From an uncultured Lachnospiraceae bacterium (GTDB lineage: Bacteria; Bacillota; Clostridia; Lachnospirales; Lachnospiraceae): a stretch of DNA of 21,561 nucleotides. The translations under genes were made by a program, and so were the position numbers. The stretch is from positions 1 through 21,561 of the forward strand of contig CABRSG010000008.1 of NCBI GenBank assembly GCA_902473545.1, written 5' to 3'. This document shows, in pieces, positions 15,744 through 21,561 of the stretch; within the stretch, counting starts at the first letter, position 1, and the number at the start of each line of letters is the position of its first letter. The notes beneath the pieces are model-generated. The model searched no databases, was not told the DNA's origin, and worked only from the letters and a program-made list of their open reading frames with translations.

Positions 15744-15756
15744 TTTATCTAATAAT
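15744..15756 (+). promoter_or_regulatory. Probable IclR-family operator of the kinase gene
   Basis: TTTAT-CTA-ATAAT, part of the 17-bp TATATTTTATCTAATAA (15739-15755) that is identical before the catabolic operon. The right half site has one mismatch to a perfect palindrome. It lies just past the predicted -10, which fits repression. Confidence 0.6.
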
Positions 15757-15833
15757 TTCTTCTGACGAACTATTCCGGCACCCTCCGGAAAGTTTTGTCT
15801 GCACAAAAACATTACGTCAGAGGAGATTACCTT

Positions 15834-17159
15834 ATGTTATTCTTATCTATTGATTTTGGCACATCGGCTGTAAAGTTATCCGTTCTTGATGAGAAAGGCG
15901 TCATTAAGTGTCAGTCAACGCAGACTTACCCTTATATTGTGCTGCCCGGAGAAAAAGTGGAGCTGTCTCCGGAGCGACTTTTGTCTGCTCTCTGTACAGC
16001 CGCATCACAGCTCGATCCGCACGCATTGTCCCGGATATCATTTATCTGTTATGATACCTTTTCACCCTCTCTGGTATTCATGGACAGAAACGGCGATCTT
16101 GTTTACCCCAATATTATTACGCATCTTGACCGCAGAAGCCGCGCACAGTCAGAATATATCCAAAAAACGATCGGCAATGATACCTACCTGAAAATAGCCG
16201 GTATTTATCCTTTTACCGGCGGCTGCTCTGCTATGACTTTGCTCTGGTTTCAGGAGAATGAACCGGATGTTCTGCGCAAAGTTTATAAAATCGGACATCT
16301 CACTACCTTTTTGCACAAAAAATTAACCGGGCTCTGGATGATCGATCTTGTAAACGCCTCCATGCTCGGACTATATGAAACCACCTCACAAACCGGATGG
16401 TCCACGCAGCTTTTATCTGAATTTCACATGAATCCGGACTGGTTTCCAGACATCCATGTCCCCGGCACGCTATACGGAACCCTGCTTCCCGAAATGGCGC
16501 AAAACCTCGGTATTAAACCGGGTATTCCTGTGGCTGTCGGTACAAATGACGTTGCCTCCGCGCAGATGGGCGCCCATAACCTGCGCTCCGGTCAGATGAT
16601 GAACACTGCCGGAAGCAGCGAAATGATCAGCATTCTGACGGACCGTCCCATTCCAGACCCCCATTACTATCTGCGCAATGCCGCAATTCCGGGGCTCTGG
16701 CAGATTTACGCAACGACTGCAGGCGGATTTGCGCTTGACTGGTACCACAAACAGTTTTGCCGCGAACTTCCCCGGGACACATTTTACACACACTATCTGG
16801 AGCAGACGCTGAAAACCCAGGCGGACCATTCCGGCGTCTCCTTTGCTCCGTATTTAACCGGCGACCGCCAGAGCCTCACGCCAAGAACCGGTTCCTGGCA
16901 TGGGCTGACCCTGTCCACCACCCGGGAAGAGATGCTGTATGCCATGCTCAAAAGCATGCAGGGCGTTCTCTACGATACAGTAGAGCTGGCAAAAAAAGTA
17001 ATTCCCCTGGACAATGTTATAAAGATATCCGGCGGTATGGTAACGCCCTCCTACCTGAAGCTCAAAGAAACATCCTTCCCCGGCTATCAGTTTCAGCGCG
17101 TCGATCATTGTCCGCTTCTGGGAAATGCAGCGCTGGTTGCATACCAGAATCAACTTTAA
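15834..17159 (+). CDS. FGGY-family carbohydrate kinase (xylulokinase-like)
   Basis: The 441-residue ATP-dependent sugar kinase is of the glycerol kinase/xylulokinase superfamily. The phosphate-binding DFGTS is at residues 7-11, the catalytic aspartate is probably Asp239 in VGTNDVASAQMGAHN, NTAGSSEMIS follows, and the C-terminal nucleotide site is KISGGMVTPSY. It is shorter than typical xylulokinases (about 480-500). The substrate is not readable from sequence; an isomerase and transketolase in the same putative regulon suggest a ketose such as a pentulose, tetrulose or branched ketose (inference). The ATG at 15834 has AGAGGAG 8 nt upstream; a longer start at 15795 has no ribosome site. Confidence 0.87.
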   Translation: MLFLSIDFGTSAVKLSVLDEKGVIKCQSTQTYPYIVLPGEKVELSPERLLSALCTAASQLDPHALSRISFICYDTFSPSLVFMDRNGDLVYPNIITHLDRRSRAQSEYIQKTIGNDTYLKIAGIYPFTGGCSAMTLLWFQENEPDVLRKVYKIGHLTTFLHKKLTGLWMIDLVNASMLGLYETTSQTGWSTQLLSEFHMNPDWFPDIHVPGTLYGTLLPEMAQNLGIKPGIPVAVGTNDVASAQMGAHNLRSGQMMNTAGSSEMISILTDRPIPDPHYYLRNAAIPGLWQIYATTAGGFALDWYHKQFCRELPRDTFYTHYLEQTLKTQADHSGVSFAPYLTGDRQSLTPRTGSWHGLTLSTTREEMLYAMLKSMQGVLYDTVELAKKVIPLDNVIKISGGMVTPSYLKLKETSFPGYQFQRVDHCPLLGNAALVAYQNQL

Positions 17160-17167
17160 CTGTATTG

Positions 17168-17187
17168 TCCGGCAGCTCCCTTCGGAT
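17168..17187 (-). repeat. 20-bp intergenic repeat, copy 1 (after the glpK terminator)
   Basis: TCCGGCAGCTCCCTTCGGAT is identical at 18851-18870. Each copy is followed on the plus strand by a similar CA-GGCAAC segment and an A-run, which is the T-tract of a leftward terminator. TCCG and CGGA at the ends can pair. The copies lie in the same orientation on either side of glpK. Confidence 0.7.
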
Positions 17188-17196
17188 GCAGGGCAA

Positions 17197-17229
17197 CACA
17201 AAAAGCAAGCGGGGCTGTCATTGCCCCGC
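17197..17229 (-). terminator. Intrinsic terminator of glpK
   Basis: On the minus strand a perfect 7-bp GC stem (GCGGGGC, 17229-17223; GCCCCGC, 17215-17209) with a 7-nt loop is followed by TTGCTTTTTGTG. It starts 8 nt after the glpK stop codon. The same hairpin also faces the end of the convergent kinase gene, but with only a weak T-run on that strand. Confidence 0.75.
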
Positions 17230-17236
17230 CCTTACA

Positions 17237-18739
17237 TCATTCCTGTTCTTCCCTCGCCCATCCGTACGCATATTTCACGGCCTTTTTCCAGCCCTTGATG
17301 CGCTTCCGGCGCTCCTGTCCGGATATTTCCGGCTCGAAGGTGCAGTCGATATTCCAGTTTTTGAGCACATCTTCCTTAGATTTCCAATAGCCCACGGCAA
17401 GCCCCGCCAGGTAAGCCGCGCCCATTGCCGTCGTCTCAACACATTTCGGACGATTTACCGGCGCTCCCGTGATATCCGCCTGTGTCTGCATGAGGAAATT
17501 GTTAGCGCTCGCACCACCGTCCACCTTGAGCGATGTCAGTTCAATGCCGGAATCCGCTTTCATTGCCTCCAGTACATCCTGCACCTGATACGCCAGAGAA
17601 TCGAGTGTCGCACGGATGATGTGATATTTGTTGACGCCGCGCGTAATTCCGACGATCGTGCCCCGCGCATACTGATCCCAGTAGGGCGCGCCAAGTCCGG
17701 TAAAAGCCGGAACCACATAACAGCCGTTGGTATCGTTGACCTTTGTTGCCATATACTCCGAATCCTCAGCGGAATCAATCAGACGCATCTCATCGCGCAG
17801 CCACTGGATTGCCGCGCCTGCCACAAAAATAGAGCCCTCCAAAGCATAATTTACCTTGCCGTCCAGTCCCCAGGCGATCGTCGTCACCAGACCGTTTTTC
17901 GAGAATACCGGCTTTTCTCCGGTATTCATCAGCAGAAAACAGCCTGTCCCATAAGTATTTTTGGCCTCTCCGGCGGAAAAGCAGGTCTGCCCGAAAAGTG
18001 CCGCCTGCTGGTCGCCCGCCGCCCCGGCGATCGGGATCGCCCCGCCGAGAAATACCGGATCTGCCATGCCGTACACCGCGCTGGACGGCATCGGCTTTGG
18101 CAGCATACACTTCGGAATATCCAGCTCCCTCAAAATATCGTCATCCCACTGCAGCGTGTTGATATTAAAAAGCATCGTACGGGCAGCGTTTGAGTAATCT
18201 GTCACATGCACGGCTCCCTTCGTGAGCTTCCAGATCAGCCATGTCTCCACCGTGCCGAACAGCAGCTCGCCGCTCTCTGCACGCTCCCTTGCACCCTCTA
18301 CATTATCCAGAATCCATTTGATTTTCGTTGCGGAAAAATAAGCGTCAATAACCAGCCCTGTCTTCTGACGAAAGCTCTCCTCCAGACCTTTTTCTTTCAG
18401 AGAATCGCAGTATTCCGATGTCCGGCGACACTGCCAGACGATCGCGTGATACACCGGAACTCCGGTATTTTTATCCCACACGATCGCCGTCTCGCGCTGA
18501 TTCGTGATACCGATTGCCGCGATGTCCTCTGCCTCCGCTCCGATTCTGCTCATCGCCTCCACTGCGACTCCGAGCTGGCTGGACCAGATCTCATCCGCAT
18601 CATGCTCCACCCATCCGGGCTTCGGAAAATACTGTGTAAACTCGCGCTGCGCAGCGCTGCACATCTCGCCCTTTTCATTAAATAAAATACAGCGGTTGCT
18701 GGTAGTCCCCGCATCCAGCGCCATAATATACTTACCCAT
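17237..18739 (-). CDS. glpK: Glycerol kinase
   Basis: A 500-residue FGGY kinase of normal length that phosphorylates glycerol to sn-glycerol 3-phosphate. Phosphate-1 motif DAGTTSNR is at 9-16, followed by TNQRETAIVWDKNTG. The catalytic region is AGAAGDQQAALFGQ with NTYGTGCF downstream, and a family signature falls in AFTGLGAPYWDQYARG. The Firmicute activation-loop HFYG, whose histidine is phosphorylated by HPr in enterococcal GlpK, reads SSAVYG here, as in the E. coli enzyme, so that control is probably absent (inference). The ATG at 18739 is preferred; another at 18748 overlaps the ribosome site. It is a single-gene unit with its own -10 and terminator. No glycerol facilitator or GlpF/GlpD gene is adjacent. 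Confidence 0.95.
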   Translation of the reverse strand: MGKYIMALDAGTTSNRCILFNEKGEMCSAAQREFTQYFPKPGWVEHDADEIWSSQLGVAVEAMSRIGAEAEDIAAIGITNQRETAIVWDKNTGVPVYHAIVWQCRRTSEYCDSLKEKGLEESFRQKTGLVIDAYFSATKIKWILDNVEGARERAESGELLFGTVETWLIWKLTKGAVHVTDYSNAARTMLFNINTLQWDDDILRELDIPKCMLPKPMPSSAVYGMADPVFLGGAIPIAGAAGDQQAALFGQTCFSAGEAKNTYGTGCFLLMNTGEKPVFSKNGLVTTIAWGLDGKVNYALEGSIFVAGAAIQWLRDEMRLIDSAEDSEYMATKVNDTNGCYVVPAFTGLGAPYWDQYARGTIVGITRGVNKYHIIRATLDSLAYQVQDVLEAMKADSGIELTSLKVDGGASANNFLMQTQADITGAPVNRPKCVETTAMGAAYLAGLAVGYWKSKEDVLKNWNIDCTFEPEISGQERRKRIKGWKKAVKYAYGWAREEQE

Positions 18740-18778
18740 AAACCCCATCCTTTGTTTTTATATTTTAGCTCCACAATG

Positions 18779-18802
18779 CTGCGGATTTCTCCGCAGATTA
18801 TA
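18779..18802 (-). promoter_or_regulatory. glpK -10 box and leader palindrome
   Basis: On the minus strand, TATAAT (18802-18797) is followed at once by CTGCGGA-GAAA-TCCGCAG (18796-18779), a perfect 7-bp stem with a GAAA tetraloop at the predicted 5' end of the transcript. No good -35 was found. The palindrome could be an operator or a stabilising 5' hairpin. Confidence 0.5.
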
Positions 18803-18850
18803 GAGTTACTGTACCATAAGAAAGTTATGCCTGCAAGCAAAATACCTGCA

Positions 18851-18870
18851 TCCGGCAGCTCCCTTCGGAT
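18851..18870 (-). repeat. 20-bp intergenic repeat, copy 2 (after the hydroxyacid dehydrogenase terminator)
   Basis: Identical to 17168-17187 and in the same position relative to a leftward terminator. ATCCG...CGGAT at its ends forms a 5-bp stem around an 11-nt interior. Confidence 0.7.
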
Positions 18871-18880
18871 CCATGGCAAC

Positions 18881-18917
18881 GGAAAAACACCGCACGGCAG
18901 ATTCCCCTGCCGTGCGG
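18881..18917 (-). terminator. Intrinsic terminator of the pgi-hydroxyacid dehydrogenase operon
   Basis: On the minus strand a perfect 11-bp stem (CCGCACGGCAG, 18917-18907; CTGCCGTGCGG, 18900-18890) with a 6-nt loop is followed by TGTTTTTCC. It starts 26 nt after the stop codon of the dehydrogenase. Confidence 0.85.
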
Positions 18918-18943
18918 CGCACGCAATATTCCCGGCACCTCTG

Positions 18944-19900
18944 CTACGGAATCAGATTTCTCTTCTCCCCGTGCAGAAATGCCTGGATATTCAAATATAC
19001 CTCATCCATCAGACGGCTTCTCGCCTCGTGCGTTGCCCATGCAATATGCGGCGTTACGATCAGCTTTGTGCTGTCCTGTATCTCCAGAAGAGGATTTCCC
19101 GCTTTCATAGGCTCTGCCGAGATGACGTCCAGCCCGGCTCCGGCAATCAGGTTTTCATTCAATGCTGTGACAAGATCGCGCTCGTTTACGATCGGCCCTC
19201 TCGCCACATTAATCAGAATCGCTCCCGGCTTCATTTTTCGGAAACGTTCGATATTCATCATGTTTTCCGTCGCTGCGTTCAGCGGCGCGTGGATGGACAC
19301 CACATCCGCCCGTGCAAGCAGCTCGTCCAGCGTGACGGACTCATAAATGCTGTCCGTATTTTTCCCGGACGTGGAATAATATATGATATTGCAGCCAAAT
19401 GCCTGCGCAATCTGCGCCACCCGCTTTCCGATCGCGCCAAGCCCGATGATTCCCCAGGTCTTTCCCGCCAGCTCGGAAATTTTCCGATCCATGTGGCAGA
19501 AAATATCACATTTTACATACTCGCCGGATTTTACATATTTATCATAATAATCCAGCTGCTCCAACAGATACAGCGCCAGCGCAAAGGTATGCTGAGCAAC
19601 GGAATCGGTCGAATACCCGCCCACGTTGGCTACCGCGATCCCTCTGCTGTCCGTATAAGCTTTGTCGATGATGTTGTATCCGGTTGCTGTGATAGCGATC
19701 ATTTTAAGGTTTTCCGCGCCCTCCAGGGTTTCCCGGTTCATCGGAACCTTGTTGACGATAATGATATCCGCATCCCTTACCTTTTCCGGCGTGTCTTCTG
19801 CAGTTGACTGGTTGTACATCACCAGTTCTCCCAGATTTTCAAACTGCGAAAGATCAATATCCTCTCCAAGGGAGCTGCGCTCCAGCATAACGATTTTCAT
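18944..19900 (-). CDS. D-2-hydroxyacid dehydrogenase (hydroxypyruvate reductase/glycerate dehydrogenase-like)
   Basis: A 318-residue NAD(P)-dependent oxidoreductase. The dinucleotide motif GLGAIG is at residues 153-158. The catalytic triad is Arg234 in NVARGP, Glu263 in DVISAEP and His285 in TPHIAWAT. After the second beta strand the sequence reads IIYYSTSGKN, with Ser where NAD-specific members have Asp, so NADP(H) use is possible (inference). The likely reaction is reduction of hydroxypyruvate or glyoxylate, or oxidation of D-glycerate; the substrate is not certain. It lies 13 nt downstream of pgi, and its ribosome site AAGGAG overlaps the pgi stop, so the two form an operon. Confidence 0.88.
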   Translation of the reverse strand: MKIVMLERSSLGEDIDLSQFENLGELVMYNQSTAEDTPEKVRDADIIIVNKVPMNRETLEGAENLKMIAITATGYNIIDKAYTDSRGIAVANVGGYSTDSVAQHTFALALYLLEQLDYYDKYVKSGEYVKCDIFCHMDRKISELAGKTWGIIGLGAIGKRVAQIAQAFGCNIIYYSTSGKNTDSIYESVTLDELLARADVVSIHAPLNAATENMMNIERFRKMKPGAILINVARGPIVNERDLVTALNENLIAGAGLDVISAEPMKAGNPLLEIQDSTKLIVTPHIAWATHEARSRLMDEVYLNIQAFLHGEKRNLIP

Positions 19901-19913
19901 GTTCCTGTGCTCC

Positions 19914-21266
19914 TTACAGGCGTTTCAGAAGTTCTTCACGCTCTTTTTCGTATCCCGGCTTGCCAAGCAGCGCGAACATGTTCTTCTTGTAGCTCTCTAC
20001 ACCGGGCTGGTTGAACGGATTTACGCCGAGGATGTAGCCGCTGATGCCGCAGGCAAACTCAAAGAAATAGAATAATTCGCCAAGTGTGTATTCATCCTGC
20101 CGCGGGATGTTTACCATCAGATTCGGCACGTTGCCGTCTGTGTGCGCAAGGATCGTTCCGTTCATTGCGCTCTTGTTTACGAAATCTACGGTCTTGCCTG
20201 CCAGATAATTCAGACCGTCCAGGTCTACCGGCTCTTCGCCGATCTTGATCTCGCACTGAGATTCCTCCACATTCAGAACTGTCTCAAACATGATGCGCGC
20301 GCCATCCTGGATGAACTGTCCCATGGAGTGAAGGTCGGTCGTCAGATCGACGGAAGCAGGGAAGATGCCCTTCTGGTCTTTTCCTTCGCTCTCGCCGTAG
20401 AGCTGCTTCCACCACTCAGATACATAGTGCAGGCTCGGCTCGTAGTTTGCAAGGATTTCCACCGCTTTTCCTTTTCTGAGCAGGATGTTGCGTACCGCCG
20501 CATATTTCAGCGCGTCATTGTCGGCAAAATCAGCCTCCAGCGCACGCTTTCTTCCTGCAGCCGCACCCTCCATCAATTTATCAATATCCGCTCCGCTCAC
20601 CGCGATCGGAAGCAGACCAACTGCAGTAAGAACAGAGAACCGTCCTCCTACGTCGTCCGGAACCACAAAGCTCTCGTATCCCTCTTCTGTTGCAAGTCCT
20701 TTTAACGCTCCTCTGGCTTTATCGGTCGTTGCATAGATACGCTTTGCAGCCTCTGCCTTGCCATATTTCTTTTCCAGCATTTCCTTGAATACGCGGAAAG
20801 CAATCGCCGGCTCCGTGGTGGTTCCTGATTTTGAAATAATGTTTACAGAAAAATCTCTGTCTCCGATCACGTCAATCAGATGCTTCAGATACGTGCTGCT
20901 GATGCTGTTGCCCGCGAAATAAATTTCCGGTGTCTTGCGGATTTCCTTCGAAACCGTGTTGTAGAAGCTGTGACGCAAAAATTCGATCGCCGCTCTCGCA
21001 CCCAGATAAGAACCGCCGATACCGATAACGACCAGCACCTCGCTGTCGTCCTTAATTTTCTCGGCTGCCGCTTTAATTCTGGCAAATTCCTCTTTGTCAT
21101 AGTCTACCGGAAGGTCGATCCATCCCAGGAAATCGTTGCCCGCGCCGGACTTAGACACCAGTGTCTCCTTCGCAAGCGCAACTGTTTTTTCCATACATGT
21201 CATCTCAGCATCGCTGATAAACTTCCCTGCCTTCGAATAATCGAACGTTACTCTGTTTCCCATCAT
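19914..21266 (-). CDS. pgi: Glucose-6-phosphate isomerase
   Basis: The 450-residue enzyme interconverts glucose 6-phosphate and fructose 6-phosphate in glycolysis and gluconeogenesis; the length is typical of Firmicutes. The SIS-fold phosphate site GIGGSYLGARA is at about 83-93 and SKSGTTTEPA follows. The PGI signature DVGGRFSVLTAVGLLP is intact, and GVNPFNQPGVESYKKNMFALLG supplies the C-terminal catalytic lysine. The ATG at 21266 has GGAG 6 nt upstream; the next codon is also ATG. It is the first gene of a two-gene operon with the hydroxyacid dehydrogenase. Confidence 0.97.
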   Translation of the reverse strand: MMGNRVTFDYSKAGKFISDAEMTCMEKTVALAKETLVSKSGAGNDFLGWIDLPVDYDKEEFARIKAAAEKIKDDSEVLVVIGIGGSYLGARAAIEFLRHSFYNTVSKEIRKTPEIYFAGNSISSTYLKHLIDVIGDRDFSVNIISKSGTTTEPAIAFRVFKEMLEKKYGKAEAAKRIYATTDKARGALKGLATEEGYESFVVPDDVGGRFSVLTAVGLLPIAVSGADIDKLMEGAAAGRKRALEADFADNDALKYAAVRNILLRKGKAVEILANYEPSLHYVSEWWKQLYGESEGKDQKGIFPASVDLTTDLHSMGQFIQDGARIMFETVLNVEESQCEIKIGEEPVDLDGLNYLAGKTVDFVNKSAMNGTILAHTDGNVPNLMVNIPRQDEYTLGELFYFFEFACGISGYILGVNPFNQPGVESYKKNMFALLGKPGYEKEREELLKRL

Positions 21267-21311
21267 TTTTCGCTCCTTTTCCTCATTTGGGCTTTGCCCT
21301 AAGATAAATTC

Positions 21312-21340
21312 ATTTTATCAGACTGCACAGAAAATGTAAA
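21312..21340 (-). promoter_or_regulatory. Predicted sigma-A promoter of pgi
   Basis: On the minus strand, TTTACA (21340-21335), 17-nt spacer, TAAAAT (21317-21312), about 45 nt upstream of the pgi start. Each hexamer has one mismatch to consensus. Confidence 0.7.
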
Positions 21341-21352
21341 GTGCATACCCAT

Positions 21353-21480
21353 AAAGCCGTGCGCTGCTTTTTCAAACAGACGGCGCAAGTTTACTTGCAT
21401 GCCGGCTGCTTTGAAAACAGAAGCATAGGGCGCATGCCCGCAACGAGGATTTGCCTGCAAATCCGAGTCTGCACGGCTTT
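21353..21480. repeat. Multi-hairpin repeat unit, first copy
   Basis: The unit is bounded by a 10-bp inverted repeat, AAAGCCGTGC (21353-21362) and GCACGGCTTT (21471-21480). Inside lie consecutive hairpins: GCAAGT-TT-ACTTGC (21385-21398) extended by CGGC/GCCG; TGCTT...AAGCA; GGGC-GCAT-GCCC (21428-21439); and GGATTTGC-CT-GCAAATCC (21447-21464). On the plus strand the closing arm runs into five T, like a terminator. The unit lies outside the pgi transcript. No reading frame is apparent. It could be a structured RNA or an intergenic mobile repeat. Confidence 0.6.
21377..21431 (+). repeat. 55-bp direct repeat, copy 1
   Basis: Positions 21377-21431 are identical to 21507-21561. The period is 130 bp. 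The copy begins CAGACGGCGCAAG and ends AGCATAGGGC. Confidence 0.9.
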
Positions 21481-21506
21481 TTGATCCCGGACCGCTCCTC
21501 TTCCAG

Positions 21507-21561
21507 CAGACGGCGCAAGTTTACTTGCATGCCGGCTGCTTTGAAAACAGAAGCATAGGGC
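21507..21561 (+). repeat. 55-bp direct repeat, copy 2 (runs off the window)
   Basis: Identical to 21377-21431 up to the last base of the window, so the repeat may be longer. Upstream of it, 21481-21506 only loosely matches the start of the first unit, including its closing arm. Confidence 0.85.

Noticed and set aside
16757..18193. A 478-codon rightward open frame across the end of the FGGY kinase gene and glpK
   Set aside because: It lies antisense to glycerol kinase and overlaps the kinase gene, has no recognisable domain, is rich in Arg, His and Pro as expected for a shadow frame, and crosses the glpK terminator.
18752..19807. A 351-codon rightward open frame opposite the hydroxyacid dehydrogenase
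   Set aside because: The opposite strand encodes all dehydrogenase motifs, and this frame crosses the strong leftward terminator at 18881-18917.
21353..21480. Miniature transposon (MITE) with terminal inverted repeats
   Set aside because: A 10-bp inverted repeat is present but no target-site duplication was seen, and the closing arms do not appear to recur in the second unit. Kept as an unclassified hairpin repeat.
21377..21561. CRISPR array at the right edge
   Set aside because: Only two copies are seen, the exact repeat is 55 bp with a 75-bp interval, the interval itself has hairpins, and there are no cas genes.

Overview
This window looks like a chromosomal stretch of a Clostridia bacterium, most likely a Lachnospiraceae-type gut anaerobe. 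That is an inference from strong GGAGG-type ribosome binding sites, occasional TTG/GTG starts, a clostridial-type 450-residue glucose-6-phosphate isomerase, secreted C39-like proteins and split transketolase genes. No rRNA, tRNA, CRISPR array, phage gene or transposase was found.

Left part (1-5523). A leftward series runs from about 3800 down to the window edge: a corrinoid adenosyltransferase (cobO type), peptidase T (pepT, broken by a frameshift inside a divergent 37-nt tandem duplication), the tRNA adenosine deaminase tadA, and two adjacent paralogous C39-like secreted proteins, the second cut by the window edge. A divergent promoter region (3782-3872) separates these from a rightward pair: a secreted class-A-beta-lactamase-fold serine hydrolase with an altered omega loop, and a small protein of unknown function.

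Centre (5497-17159). This is a sugar or sugar-acid catabolic locus. Ten genes run leftward from a well-formed promoter at about 14770: KDPG/KDPGal aldolase, 2-keto-3-deoxy-sugar-acid kinase, galactonate-dehydratase-like enolase-superfamily enzyme, two ABC sugar permeases, a solute-binding protein, an RpiB/LacAB-type isomerase, transketolase N and C halves, and a DapA-family lyase. Divergently, an IclR-family regulator and an FGGY carbohydrate kinase run rightward. The dehydratase-kinase-aldolase set forms a complete aldonate route to pyruvate plus glyceraldehyde 3-phosphate. The FGGY kinase, unusual RpiB-like isomerase and split transketolase look like a second branch for a ketose phosphate. 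The same 17-bp AT-rich motif, containing an inverted repeat, lies just downstream of the predicted -10 boxes of both the ten-gene operon and the kinase. A related palindrome lies in the regulator's own leader, so all three units are probably one regulon of the IclR protein.

Right part (17160-21561). Three leftward genes follow: glycerol kinase in its own unit, then a D-2-hydroxyacid dehydrogenase in an operon with glucose-6-phosphate isomerase (pgi). Both units end in clear intrinsic terminators, each followed by the same 20-bp sequence, so glpK lies between two direct copies. Beyond the pgi promoter the window ends in a 130-bp-period repeat made of consecutive hairpins; the second copy runs off the edge.
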